Source: DASUAL01 sp035763805 (GTDB taxonomy: Bacteria; Gemmatimonadota; Gemmatimonadetes; Gemmatimonadales; GWC2-71-9). From it: 64,000 bases of DNA. The number at the start of each line of letters is the position of its first letter. Position 1 is the first letter of the stretch. The notes under the pieces are model-generated. The model was given only the letters and a program-made list of their open reading frames with translations. It was not told where the DNA came from and ran no database searches. Shown here one piece after another: positions 47,961 through 56,527 of the stretch. The stretch covers positions 8,178 to 72,177 of the forward strand of contig DASUAL010000113.1 of NCBI GenBank assembly GCA_035763805.1. Direction: 5' to 3'. A program made the position numbers and the translations under genes.

Positions 47961-49039
47961 GGGTGACGGAGGATCGTGATCCCGGTCGGCTGCAGCGGTA
48001 CGGGGACACTCGCGACCAGAGTTTTCGTCGCCAAGTCGATGACGCTCACCGCCCCGGGATCCACGCCCTTGCTCTCTTGTGAGATGAAGGCGTAGCGATT
48101 GTCCGGCGAGTACGCGACCCCGTGGGGGAACGGCTTGGTCGTCGGAATCCGGGCCGCTTCCAGCAGCGAAACGGCGTCGATCAGCGAGATGCTCCGGTCC
48201 TTCTTGTTGGTCACGATCACCCACTTCCCGTCGGGCGACGCCTCGGTGTTGTAGGCCCCCGCCCCCGTCGGGATCTCCTTGACCAGCTCCAGCGTCGCCG
48301 CGTCGAGCACTTGGAGCGCGTTGCCGTGGTTGCAGGCGACGTACAGCCGCCGGTCGTCGGGCGAGACCGACACATACGTGGGCGAGCAGTCGTGGCCCCC
48401 CCCGCCCGCCCCCGCGCCCGCGCCGCCGGCCACCGGGCCGGTCATGTGGCTCATGCCTGCGCCCGTCTTGTGGCGCCGCCGGATGGACAGCGACGCCCGG
48501 TCGAGCTCCAGCAGCTCGTCCGAGTTCATGCAGCTCACGTAGACCTTCGTCCCGGCGTGGTTCACCTTGACGCCGTGTGGCATATCGCACGCCGGAAGGT
48601 TGGTGATGGTCACCATCTGCGGTGTGTAGATGATGGACACCACGTTCGTTCGGGGGTGGTCGCCGTGGAAGTCGGAGTTCGCCACGAAGGCAAGCTCGCC
48701 GTCGGGCGTGAGGGAAATCGTCGTCGGGAACATCTCCGCCGGCGCCTTCCCCACGACCGTATCGGCGCCCGCGGCCATCTTCCACAGCGTGCCGTACGGC
48801 GTCCCGTGGGCGATGGTGACGTACCAGTACTTGCCGTCCGGCGATGCCGTCACGTTGTGCGGCCCGTCGATGCCCGCGGGCATGACGCCGACCGGGATGA
48901 CCTTGACCGTGTTCAGCGCGGACCCGTCCCAGATGAGCTGGGTGACGATGTCCCCCGACTCGCTCGACACCAGGATGCGGTAACCGGACGTGTCGCCCGC
49001 GAGCGCGGCCAGCACTACAGCGGCAACGATTTTCGTCAT
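47957..49039 (-). CDS. Secreted YVTN-type beta-propeller protein
   Basis: 360 aa. A short signal peptide (MTKIVAAVVLAALAGDTSG) precedes about seven propeller blades with repeats such as VTASPDGKYWYVTIAHG, ISLTPDGELAFVAN, VSVSPDDRRLYVACNHGNAL and EASPDGKWVIVTNKKDRSIS. A Gly/Ala-rich loop (GGAGAGAGGGG) interrupts the middle. Function unknown; such proteins often bind partners or act as quinoprotein-like folds, but no cofactor motif is clear. It lies 12 nt downstream of another propeller gene. Confidence 0.82.
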   Translation of the reverse strand: MTKIVAAVVLAALAGDTSGYRILVSSESGDIVTQLIWDGSALNTVKVIPVGVMPAGIDGPHNVTASPDGKYWYVTIAHGTPYGTLWKMAAGADTVVGKAPAEMFPTTISLTPDGELAFVANSDFHGDHPRTNVVSIIYTPQMVTITNLPACDMPHGVKVNHAGTKVYVSCMNSDELLELDRASLSIRRRHKTGAGMSHMTGPVAGGAGAGAGGGGHDCSPTYVSVSPDDRRLYVACNHGNALQVLDAATLELVKEIPTGAGAYNTEASPDGKWVIVTNKKDRSISLIDAVSLLEAARIPTTKPFPHGVAYSPDNRYAFISQESKGVDPGAVSVIDLATKTLVASVPVPLQPTGITILRHP

Positions 49040-49051
49040 CTGCTTCCTCGC

Positions 49052-50965
49052 TTATGGAACCGGGGGCTGCGGCTCGAGCTTCACGATCCAGAGCCCCGCG
49101 TTGAAGTCGCTCGCGTACACCAGTCCGTTGTGCACCTGCGGACCCCAGACGAATGGCCAGTTCGGGATCTTGCCCTTGACGTCGATCGGGTAATAAGCCG
49201 CCAGCTCGCGTCCCTGCGCGACCAGGTCGCCTCGCAGCTCGCCGGACAGGTCGATCGCGCGCAGGCCGCCCTGGTAGTACCCGACATAGAGGATATCGCC
49301 TTCCATCCAGACGTTGTGGCTGCCCCCGTTGGGGATCTCGTAGCGGGCCACCTCGCGCGGATGGTCCCAGTCGCTAACGTCGACGATGTGGAAATAGCCG
49401 TAGGGAAACTCCGGCTGGTCCGGTCCAAAGCTGGGCGGGAACAGCTCGTCCCCGACGATCACGTAGTTCTTGTAGCGCCACGCCGTGTGAGTCCAGAACT
49501 CGCCCTGGAAGTCCTTGTATTGCGTGACGAACGTCGGGCTCGTCGGCGAGCCGCCGCGGATCCCCGCCCCGACGTCGAGGACGACCAGGCCGTCGTAGCC
49601 GTACGAGAGGTAGGCGAGGCCGTCCTGCACGATCACGTCGTGCAGCGCCCGGCCGCCCGGACGGTCCACCTGCCAGCGCGCCACTTCCTTCGGAGCCTTC
49701 GGGTCGTGGATGTCGATCACGCGCAGCGATCCCGTGGCATCGTCGGTTGCGAAGACGTAGTAGCCCTCTGTCCAGGCGTTATGAACGCCGCCGGTCACGG
49801 TCTCGGTGTATTCACTGAACGCTTTCGGGTGGCCCGGGTCCGATGTGTCGAGGATCACGATGCCGTTCTTCCGGCTCGACGCCCCCTCCCGCGTCATCAC
49901 CGCATACCGGTGATCCGGTGTGATCGTCACGTCGTTGATCACTCGTGCGTCCACTTTCACCGAATCGGTGAGCACGGGGCTGGCCGCGTTCGTGACGTCG
50001 TAGATGTAGAGCGCGTCCGCGCCCCAGCTGGGCACGTAGGCCCAGGTCTTCCCGCCCTGGTCGAAGATCAGGAGGTCCGCGGTGTGGACGTCCCGGATCG
50101 AGCCGCGGCCCACGAGCTTGAAGTCGCGCTTCGTCACCTGGCGTGGGCCGACGATCACGCTGGCGCGCCCGGCACGCCCGCCCACGAGCGCGGTGACGAC
50201 GTAGACGCCCGGCCGCTCGGCGACGAACCCACCGTCCTCGAACACCGTGGCCCCCTCGCCCGTGGCGCTCCACTCCACATACGGCTGGGGCAGCCCCCGC
50301 GAACCCGCCCGCGCCGCTACCAGGAATCGCACGACGTCTCCCGTCCGCACGGTGGTGTCCGTGGGCGTAACAGTCACTGCCGTCACCGGGCTCGCGACGA
50401 CCTGGACGACGGTGCTGCCACGCGCCTTGCCGACGGTGGCCTCGATGCGCGCCGTGCCGGCTCGCAGGGCGACCACCCGTCCCGCGGCATCCACGCTCGC
50501 GACGGCGGGCGCGGAGGATCCGAAGACGGCGACGGCGTCGCGGCGGGGCCTCCCGCGCCGGGTCCGCGCATCAACCTTCGCCGGCGCGCTCGCGCCCACG
50601 TATAAGGTCCGAGCGGGCAGGCTCACACCCAGCGTCGCCACCGGCGCGGGTCCGATCTCCACCTCGAGCCGACCAACTTCCCTCCCGCTCAACGCGATAA
50701 CCGTGACGCGACCGGCGTCGAGCGTCACGAGCATCCCGCTGTCCGTAACGTAGGCGGCGTTGGGGTTGTTGGTGAACCATCGAAAGGTCGCGCTGGAGAC
50801 GTCGCGCCCTGCGGAGTCCTTAGCAACGGCCCGGACCGGCACCGAGTCGCCCGCGATCAGGCGGGCACCGGGCCGGACGACCTCGATCGTAGCGACCTGC
50901 TGTGCGGCGCCGCGGCCTGCGAGGAGAACGCCCAAGGTCACCCACACCGGAACGTGCTGTTTCAC
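49052..50965 (-). CDS. Secreted Ig-like (BIG2) and LVIVD-repeat propeller protein
   Basis: 637 aa. A signal peptide (VKQHVPVWVTLGVLLAGRGAAQQ) is followed by Ig-like BIG2 domains (SSAPAVASVDAAGRVVALRAGTARI, then a second). The C-terminal propeller is built from LVIVD-type repeats (ADLLIFDQGGKTWAYVPSW, NGIVILDTSDPGHPKAFS, LRVIDIHDPKAPKEVARW, YFHIVDVSDWDHPREVARY). Cell-surface binding is likely, the ligand unknown. The GTG at 50965 is chosen because it begins the signal peptide. Confidence 0.82.
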   Translation of the reverse strand: MKQHVPVWVTLGVLLAGRGAAQQVATIEVVRPGARLIAGDSVPVRAVAKDSAGRDVSSATFRWFTNNPNAAYVTDSGMLVTLDAGRVTVIALSGREVGRLEVEIGPAPVATLGVSLPARTLYVGASAPAKVDARTRRGRPRRDAVAVFGSSAPAVASVDAAGRVVALRAGTARIEATVGKARGSTVVQVVASPVTAVTVTPTDTTVRTGDVVRFLVAARAGSRGLPQPYVEWSATGEGATVFEDGGFVAERPGVYVVTALVGGRAGRASVIVGPRQVTKRDFKLVGRGSIRDVHTADLLIFDQGGKTWAYVPSWGADALYIYDVTNAASPVLTDSVKVDARVINDVTITPDHRYAVMTREGASSRKNGIVILDTSDPGHPKAFSEYTETVTGGVHNAWTEGYYVFATDDATGSLRVIDIHDPKAPKEVARWQVDRPGGRALHDVIVQDGLAYLSYGYDGLVVLDVGAGIRGGSPTSPTFVTQYKDFQGEFWTHTAWRYKNYVIVGDELFPPSFGPDQPEFPYGYFHIVDVSDWDHPREVARYEIPNGGSHNVWMEGDILYVGYYQGGLRAIDLSGELRGDLVAQGRELAAYYPIDVKGKIPNWPFVWGPQVHNGLVYASDFNAGLWIVKLEPQPPVP

Positions 50966-51223
50966 GGATGAACCCCGGGGAAGTGGAAAGTGAGTGGGCG
51001 AATGAAAGATAGCCCCGCCCCGCCCGCGAGACACCCCCGCCGAGCCAGCCGGGACCGGACGCGCCCGGTCCCCTGCGTCACAGCGGCAGCCGTCGGCCAA
51101 ACTGGACGGGGCGATTTGTCAGGATGGCAAAGTGGGCGGGCACATCCCTTGCTCAGGGCCGCCGGCGCAGGCAAAAGTGCAGGGCTGACCGAGCAATAAA
51201 CCTGAAGCGGAGGTCGTGAGAAA

Positions 51224-51688
51224 ATGTTCGTCACCACTCGTACCCTCAGGGCTCCGGCGGCGGAGGCGTCCACGCTGGAGCGCCAGATCAGCCGTTTGTT
51301 CAATGATACGCTAGGCAATCCCGACTGGCAGTATCGGGACAGCGCCGGCGCGTCGTGGGTGCCCCCGGTGGACATCTTCGAGGAGGCCGATGCGATCCGC
51401 ATCGTGGCCGAGGTGCCCGGTGTGAGGCCGGAGGACATCAAGATCTCCCTCGAGAACAACGTCCTCACCATTCACGGCATGAAGGAACAGGTGGCCCGGG
51501 AGCGCACCGAGCGTGTGCACCGCTACGAGCGAACCTACGGAGCGTTCGAGCGCAGCTTCACGCTGCCAGCCACGGTGGATGCAGGCAACATCAAGGCCAC
51601 TTACGAGCACGGCGTGCTGACGGTGACCCTGCCCAAGGCGGAGAACGCGAAGCCGCGGCAGATCGAGGTGCAGGTCGCTGCGAAGTAA
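51224..51688 (+). CDS. Hsp20/alpha-crystallin small heat shock protein
   Basis: 154 aa. The crystallin domain begins ASWVPPVDIFEEADAIRIVAEVPGV, with ENNVLTIHG and the closing strand YEHGVLTVTLPKAE (GVL element). A strong GGAGG lies 11 nt before the ATG. ATP-independent holdase chaperone. The 258-bp gap upstream (50966-51223) shows no HrcA/CIRCE element or clear sigma32 promoter. Confidence 0.94.
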   Translation: MFVTTRTLRAPAAEASTLERQISRLFNDTLGNPDWQYRDSAGASWVPPVDIFEEADAIRIVAEVPGVRPEDIKISLENNVLTIHGMKEQVARERTERVHRYERTYGAFERSFTLPATVDAGNIKATYEHGVLTVTLPKAENAKPRQIEVQVAAK

Positions 51689-51703
51689 AGACGGACGTGC
51701 AGT

Positions 51704-52042
51704 TCAGGTCGGCTGACCCCGGGGCGGCGGCCCGGGGTCGGCCCCGCCAAGCAGTTCCCTGAGTCTTGCGTCCACGGCGGAGTTCGCAACCGCCACCGCG
51801 CCCGCTTGCCGCGCGGCGCGCAGCTCGTTCGGTTTCACGTGCGACCCGAACGCCACGACCGGTATCCCCCGCCCCGCGAGCGCCCGGATGCGGTCCACGA
51901 CGTCGGCGGGGCCGAGCTCCACGACCGCCAAGTCGCACGCGGCGTCATCGCGCGTGAGCTCCGCGCCAGCCGCCTGCACCACCGCGGTGAGCTTGGAGCG
52001 GAAGAACAGATCCCGCGCGGCGACGAGGACGCGCTTACCCAT
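51704..52042 (-). CDS. Degenerate receiver-domain protein
   Basis: 112 aa. The layout of a CheY-like domain is kept (MGKRVLVAARDLFFRSKLTAVVQ, CDLAVVELG, GIPVVAFGSHV, AGAVAVANS). The residue at the phosphorylation position is Glu42 instead of Asp, the N-terminal acidic pair is missing, and the conserved Lys is not at its place. It is therefore probably a phosphorylation-independent pseudo-receiver. It overlaps the zincin gene by 8 nt. Confidence 0.65.
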   Translation of the reverse strand: MGKRVLVAARDLFFRSKLTAVVQAAGAELTRDDAACDLAVVELGPADVVDRIRALAGRGIPVVAFGSHVKPNELRAARQAGAVAVANSAVDARLRELLGGADPGPPPRGQPT

Positions 52043-52733
52043 CGAGCGGCTCGACGGCCACGGTCTGCTGAAGGGGCAAAGCGGTCCTACGAAACAGATC
52101 GAGGAGCGAGGCCTTGCGCCGTAGGACCACCACCGCCTCCCCCGGCGGCGGCTCCGCCAGACCCTCGAGCGAAAGGAACATCGGCTGCGCCCTGGAGGAC
52201 CTGGCAATCGGGACCCGATAGTGCCGCCCATGCCAAACGATGTCCAGCCCCTCCCCCCTCCCGTTCCACTCATCTCTCTCGATGAATACATCGTCGTCGA
52301 CCTTGTAGACCCCTTCGACAAGCCGCTCTCCGGAACGATAGAACACGGGATCGAACGGCTGCCCCTCGTGTCGGTTGAAGTTCTCCTCGGCAGCCCAGTC
52401 ATAGGCCTCGAGCGCCCCCGCGTTGGCCCGCCACTCAAGATGATGCCGCAGCTCGTGCGCGAGCGTCTCCCATGCTTCCTCGCGCCATTCAAAATCCCCG
52501 AGCCGCGCGAGGGCCGCGAACGAGCCGTGATAGAGGACGATGCGCGACTGCAGGTCGGCGCCGCTGCCGCTCCACTCGAGGGGAATGCACTCGCCGAGGG
52601 TGTATACGTCGCCGCGCAGCGGGTGGGGAACCGTCTTGGGACTCACTTCGATGGCGACAACTCCGCCGCGGAACTCGGCAGGGACGTCACGCGCGAGCCG
52701 GTCGATCATCGACCGGAAGTCGTTGAATTGCAT
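52035..52733 (-). CDS. Minimal zincin-type metallopeptidase
   Basis: 232 aa. The zinc motif TLAHELRHHLEW (HExxH with an extra His) lies after a short beta region, as in the small MMP-like "Zincin_1" proteins. The C-terminal half (DDDVFIERDEWNGRGEGLDIVWHGRHYRVP) is of unknown fold. No signal peptide is visible, so it is cytoplasmic. Whether it is catalytic is open. It is likely cotranscribed with the pseudo-receiver downstream. Confidence 0.75.
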   Translation of the reverse strand: MQFNDFRSMIDRLARDVPAEFRGGVVAIEVSPKTVPHPLRGDVYTLGECIPLEWSGSGADLQSRIVLYHGSFAALARLGDFEWREEAWETLAHELRHHLEWRANAGALEAYDWAAEENFNRHEGQPFDPVFYRSGERLVEGVYKVDDDVFIERDEWNGRGEGLDIVWHGRHYRVPIARSSRAQPMFLSLEGLAEPPPGEAVVVLRRKASLLDLFRRTALPLQQTVAVEPLDG

Positions 52734-52755
52734 GGACGGTTCGGCGGCTCGGCGC

Positions 52756-54093
52756 CTAACCGCTCAGCTTCTCTCGCAGGTACGCTACCAGCCGATCCGC
52801 GCCCACGCGGTCCTGCCGTAGCGTGTCGCGATCCCGCACCGTCACCGTGCCATCCTGCGTGGACTGGCCGTCCACCGTGATCCCGAACGGCGTCCCGGCC
52901 TCGTCCTGGCGGCGGTAGCGCCGCCCGATCGAGCCGCCGTCGTCGTAGAAGACGTGGTAGTGCCTGCGCAAATCGTCGTAGATGCGGCGCGCCAGCTCGG
53001 GCATTCCCTCCTTATTGACCAGTGGGAACACAGCCGCTTTGAGCGGTGCCAGCCCAGCGTGGAGCCGCAACACGACCCGGGTCTCACCCTCCACCGGCTC
53101 TTCGTGGTAGGCGTCGCACAGCACAGCCAGCGCCGTCCGGTCGACACCTGCCGAGGTCTCGACGACAAACGGCAGGAAGCGATCCTTCGTTTCGGGGTCG
53201 AGGTATTCGAGCTTTTTCCCTGAGTACTGCTGGTGCCGCGACAGGTCGAAGTCGGTCCGGTTGTGGATCCCTTCGAACTCGTTCCAGCCGAACGGGAATT
53301 CGTACTCGATGTCGTACGCGTCCTTCGCGTAGTGAGCGAGCTCCTGCTTGGTGTGCTGGTGGAAGCGTAACTTCTCCGGCTTGAGCCCGAGCCCCGCGAG
53401 CCACCGCATGCGCTCGTGCCGCCAGACCTCGAACCACTCCTGGTCCGTCCCCGGCTTCACGAAGAACTGCATCTCCATCTGCTCGAACTCCCGGGTCCGG
53501 AACGTGAAGTTCCCGGGTGTGATCTCGTTTCTGAACGCCTTGCCGATCTGCGCGACGCCGAAGGGGATCTTCTGCCGCGAGGACTGGAGGACATTCAGAT
53601 AGTTGACGTAAATGCCCTGCGCCGTCTCCGGGCGCAAGTACACCACGGCCGCCGCGTCCTCGACCGGACCGAGGAAGGTCTTGAACATGAGATTGAACAT
53701 GCGCGGCGCGGTGAGCGTGCCCTTGCTGCCGCATACCGGGCACTGTGCGGATGGCTCGCCTGGCGTGCCCTTGATACGTGGATCGTCGGCGCGGAAGCGG
53801 TTCTTGCACTGCTTGCAGTCCACCAGCGGGTCGGCGAACCCCGCCACATGGCCCGACGCCTCCCACACCTTGGGATGCATCAGGATCGCCGCGTCGAGAC
53901 CCTCAATGTCTTCGCGCTCGTGGACCATCGAGCGCCACCAGCGCTCCTTGATGTTCTTCTTCAGCTCGACGCCGAGCGGACCATAGTCCCACACGGAGCC
54001 AAGGCCGCCGTAGATCTCGGACGACTGGAATACGAAGCCGCGTCGCTTCGCGAGCGACACGAGCTTATCCATCACGTTGTTGCTCGGGGCCAT
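52756..54093 (-). CDS. glyQS: Glycyl-tRNA synthetase (dimeric alpha2 type)
   Basis: 445 aa class II synthetase. It starts MAPSNNVMDKLVSLAKRRGF and shows GGLGSVWDYGPLGVELKKNI (motif 1 region), a zinc-like CKQC/CPVC pair, RPETAQGIYVNYLN, FRNEITPGNFTFRTREFEQME (motif 2) and a C-terminal anticodon-binding domain. The eukaryote/archaeal-like single-chain form is also common in several bacterial phyla. No T-box is seen. The gene follows glycerate kinase by 25 bp. Confidence 0.95.
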   Translation of the reverse strand: MAPSNNVMDKLVSLAKRRGFVFQSSEIYGGLGSVWDYGPLGVELKKNIKERWWRSMVHEREDIEGLDAAILMHPKVWEASGHVAGFADPLVDCKQCKNRFRADDPRIKGTPGEPSAQCPVCGSKGTLTAPRMFNLMFKTFLGPVEDAAAVVYLRPETAQGIYVNYLNVLQSSRQKIPFGVAQIGKAFRNEITPGNFTFRTREFEQMEMQFFVKPGTDQEWFEVWRHERMRWLAGLGLKPEKLRFHQHTKQELAHYAKDAYDIEYEFPFGWNEFEGIHNRTDFDLSRHQQYSGKKLEYLDPETKDRFLPFVVETSAGVDRTALAVLCDAYHEEPVEGETRVVLRLHAGLAPLKAAVFPLVNKEGMPELARRIYDDLRRHYHVFYDDGGSIGRRYRRQDEAGTPFGITVDGQSTQDGTVTVRDRDTLRQDRVGADRLVAYLREKLSG

Positions 54094-54118
54094 AGTGGGC
54101 GGGAAGATAGAGCGCGCG

Positions 54119-55201
54119 CTAGGCCGCCGGCAACCCGAACGCCTGTCGCGTCGCGCGCTCGGCCAGCTCCGCAATCCCCGCGGCGTCCAAGGTTCGGCCC
54201 TCCCCGTCCAGCGCGTGGATCCCGATCAACCCCTCGACCTTCCCCGCCACCACGGCCACTTTCTTCTTCCCCCTCTGCGCCCGCCGGACGACCTCCCCCG
54301 ACGCCTTACCGACGAGCGACGTCCGGTCGAACGATCCCTCCCCGGTGACGACCAAGTCGGCCTTGGCAAGAGCCGCGTCAAAGCCCACACGGGAGAGGAC
54401 CCACTCGGCACCCGGCTCGAGCTGCGCTTTGGCGAAGAACGCGAGCCCCGCACCGAGCCCGCCCGCCGCACCGCCGCCCGGGAGCGTGGCGAGCTCTGGG
54501 CGCCCGTGCAGGGCCATCAGTTCCGCCAGGCGCTCAAGCCCGCGGGACAGCAGCTTCACGCCTTCTGGACCCGCGCCCTTCTGCGGGCCGAACACGGGAG
54601 CCGCCCCGTTTGAACCGACGAGCGGCGTCGTCACGTCGGCGAGTGCGATCACCTGTGCCTGCAAACCCCAGCCCCCGGCCAGATCCGCCAGTTGCGCCAG
54701 CGGCCCGCCTCCCTCGGGCAGCGGTGACCCGTGGGCGTCATGGAACGTCCAGCCCAGGCCACGGGCGGCGCCGGTCCCGCCGTCCACCGTCGCCGACCCG
54801 CCTAGACCCACGACCACGACCTTGGCACCACGCTCTACCGCCTCCCAAATGAGCTCACCCACACCTCGCGTCGTGGCGCGGAGGGGATCCAATTCGTCCG
54901 GCCGGAGCAGCGCGATGCCACACGCGGTCGCGCTCTCGAAAATCGCCGTCTCGGCGTCCACCCAGCCGAGCGAGCCCCACACGGGCGTGCCCAGCGGCCC
55001 CGTGACCTGCACGCGCTCGCACAGCGACCCGGGCGCCAGCACCGCGTCGAGCAGGCCGTCGCCTCCGTCCGAGAGCGGGCATTGCAGCACAGAGGCCTCC
55101 GGCAAGGCACGCCGAATCCCCGCCGAAAGCGCGTCCGCCACCTGGCGGGGGCCGAGGGTACCCTTGAAGGCGGCCGGAGCAGCGAGAACTACCGGCTGCA
55201 T
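54119..55201 (-). CDS. glxK: Glycerate kinase (GarK/GlxK family)
   Basis: 360 aa. It opens MQPVVLAAPAAFKGTLGPRQV, the family start (xxAPxSFKGSL), with PLSDGGDGLLDAV, GLGGSATVDGGTGAARGLG and VVTGEGSFDRTSLVGKASGEV. It phosphorylates D-glycerate to 2-phosphoglycerate, feeding lower glycolysis. Upstream lies a 324-bp gap carrying an opposite-strand riboswitch. Confidence 0.93.
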   Translation of the reverse strand: MQPVVLAAPAAFKGTLGPRQVADALSAGIRRALPEASVLQCPLSDGGDGLLDAVLAPGSLCERVQVTGPLGTPVWGSLGWVDAETAIFESATACGIALLRPDELDPLRATTRGVGELIWEAVERGAKVVVVGLGGSATVDGGTGAARGLGWTFHDAHGSPLPEGGGPLAQLADLAGGWGLQAQVIALADVTTPLVGSNGAAPVFGPQKGAGPEGVKLLSRGLERLAELMALHGRPELATLPGGGAAGGLGAGLAFFAKAQLEPGAEWVLSRVGFDAALAKADLVVTGEGSFDRTSLVGKASGEVVRRAQRGKKKVAVVAGKVEGLIGIHALDGEGRTLDAAGIAELAERATRQAFGLPAA

Positions 55202-55315
55202 TTGGCAGTACGCGTCAAAGAGTGCATTCTGCGATACCAGCTCAAACCCCAGCGTTGGCTAAGTGGTGCTGTGATTTCGCTTACTGTTCGGGCACCGTTC
55301 TTGCTTACTGCACGG

Positions 55316-55409
55316 GGCGGCAGATCTCTGTCAAGGGCAAACCGCTGGCGACGGCGGGGCGCAAAGCCAAGGGGTCTCGACGTTGGTACGAGACAGCCCG
55401 GCTGCCGGA
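55316..55409 (+). ncRNA. Cyclic-di-GMP-I (GEMM) riboswitch aptamer
   Basis: The plus strand contains GGGCAAACC, a hairpin CCGCTG-GCGA-CGGCGG with a GNRA tetraloop, then GGCGCAAAGCC. A second hairpin GGTCTCG/CGAGAC comes next, and AGCCCGGCTGCCG closes it. The outer stem is CGGCAG (55318-55323) with CTGCCG (55402-55407). These are the core elements of the GEMM-I aptamer. A terminator follows within 12 nt. No plus-strand gene lies downstream, so its regulatory target is unclear. Specificity for c-di-GMP versus cGAMP cannot be settled here. Confidence 0.85.
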
Positions 55410-55420
55410 GGTTGGCACCG

Positions 55421-55454
55421 GCCCCACGCCCTGACAAGAGAGCGCGGGGCTTTT
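55421..55454 (+). terminator. Terminator of the GEMM element
   Basis: Stem GCCCCACGC (55421-55429) with GCGCGGGGC (55442-55450), one mismatch, followed by TTTT. It begins 12 nt after the aptamer and fits an expression platform acting by transcription termination. Confidence 0.7.
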
Positions 55455-55525
55455 CGTTGCGGCCCCGCCAGCGAGCTTCGTCTCGCTCGCATCGGGTTCT
55501 AGGGCGCACGATGTCGAGCAGGCGA

Positions 55526-56527
55526 TCACCCCCCAGGGGCAACTCTGGGGGGTTTGCTTTTGATGTGGTCGCAGATCAGCCTGCCGTGGGCGCGGCCGTT
55601 CTCGATGAAGATCTTGTTGGCGTCGAGCCCGGACGCCAGGACCCCGGCGATGTAGACGCCCGGGACGTTCGTCTCCATCGTGGCGGGGTCGTGACGCGGG
55701 ACGCCGGTCATCTCCTCCACGTCGACCCCGACCTCCCGAAGCAGCGTCAGGTCGGCCCGGTAGCCCGTGAGGGCAAGCACGAAATCCGCGGGCTGTGTCT
55801 CGACCCGCCCATCCACTTCCGAGCGCAGCACGACCTCCGATCGCCCGATGGCGGTGATGCGGCTGCACCACCGCACCGCGATGCGGCCCTCCTTCACCCG
55901 GTTCGTGATGTCCGGGAGGATCCACGGTTTGACTCCGCGGTCGAACTCGCCGAGGAAATGCACCAGCGTGACCCGTGCGCCCACGCGGTGCAGCTCGAGC
56001 GCCGCCTCCACCGCGCTGTTGCCTCCACCCACCACTACGACGCGCTGCTGCCAGTACGGGTGGGCTTCCATGAAGAAGTGCGAGACGTGTGGCAGGTCTT
56101 CGCCTGGCACCCCGAGCCGATTCGGCGAGTCAAAGTAGCCGGTGGCGCACACGAGGTGATGCGCGAGGACGCGCTCCGCCTCGGCCTTCCCGGGGTGCTG
56201 CGCGACGACTTCGAACCCCCCGTGGATCCGTCGTAGGTGTCGCACGTCGTGGTATGCCCGCACGTCCAGCTCGAAGTACTCCGCCAGCTTGCGGTAATAT
56301 GCGAGCGCTTCACGGCGCGTCGGCTTCTCGGCGGCGATGACGAACGGCACGCCGCCGATCTCCAGCTTGTCCGGTGTGGAGAAGAACGTCATGTAGAGCG
56401 GATAGCGCATCAGGCTCGAGACCACCGGCCCGCGATCGAACAGTGAGCAGGTGAGATGGGCACCCTTCGCCGCCACCCCGACCGCGAGCCCGCACGGTCC
56501 CGCACCGATGACCGCGACATCCAGCAT
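55526..56527 (-). CDS. ypdA: YpdA/Bdr-type FAD-NAD(P) oxidoreductase
   Basis: 333 aa. N-terminal FAD motif MLDVAVIGAGPCGLAVGV, the family segment MRYPLYMTFFSTPDKLEIGGVPFV, a second Rossmann motif VVVVGGGNSAVEAALELHRVGA and the closing GVYIAGVLASGLDANKIFIENGR. YpdA reduces bacillithiol disulfide, so this organism may make bacillithiol or a related thiol. The ATG shares one base with the acylase stop (TGATG). Confidence 0.9.
   Translation of the reverse strand: MLDVAVIGAGPCGLAVGVAAKGAHLTCSLFDRGPVVSSLMRYPLYMTFFSTPDKLEIGGVPFVIAAEKPTRREALAYYRKLAEYFELDVRAYHDVRHLRRIHGGFEVVAQHPGKAEAERVLAHHLVCATGYFDSPNRLGVPGEDLPHVSHFFMEAHPYWQQRVVVVGGGNSAVEAALELHRVGARVTLVHFLGEFDRGVKPWILPDITNRVKEGRIAVRWCSRITAIGRSEVVLRSEVDGRVETQPADFVLALTGYRADLTLLREVGVDVEEMTGVPRHDPATMETNVPGVYIAGVLASGLDANKIFIENGRAHGRLICDHIKSKPPRVAPGG
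55529..55561 (+). terminator. Second plus-strand intrinsic terminator
   Basis: CCCCCCAG (55529-55536) and CTGGGGGG (55545-55552) form a perfect 8-bp stem followed by TTTGCTTTT. It overlaps the last codons of the opposite-strand YpdA-type gene. Together with an intervening GCGAGC/GCTCGC hairpin (55471-55490) it would end a plus-strand RNA of about 250 nt that has no convincing reading frame. Confidence 0.7.

Noticed and set aside
55222..55434. 70-aa plus-strand reading frame over the riboswitch
   Set aside because: It is a translation of the aptamer and its flanks; RNA structure explains the sequence better and no ribosome-binding site is present.
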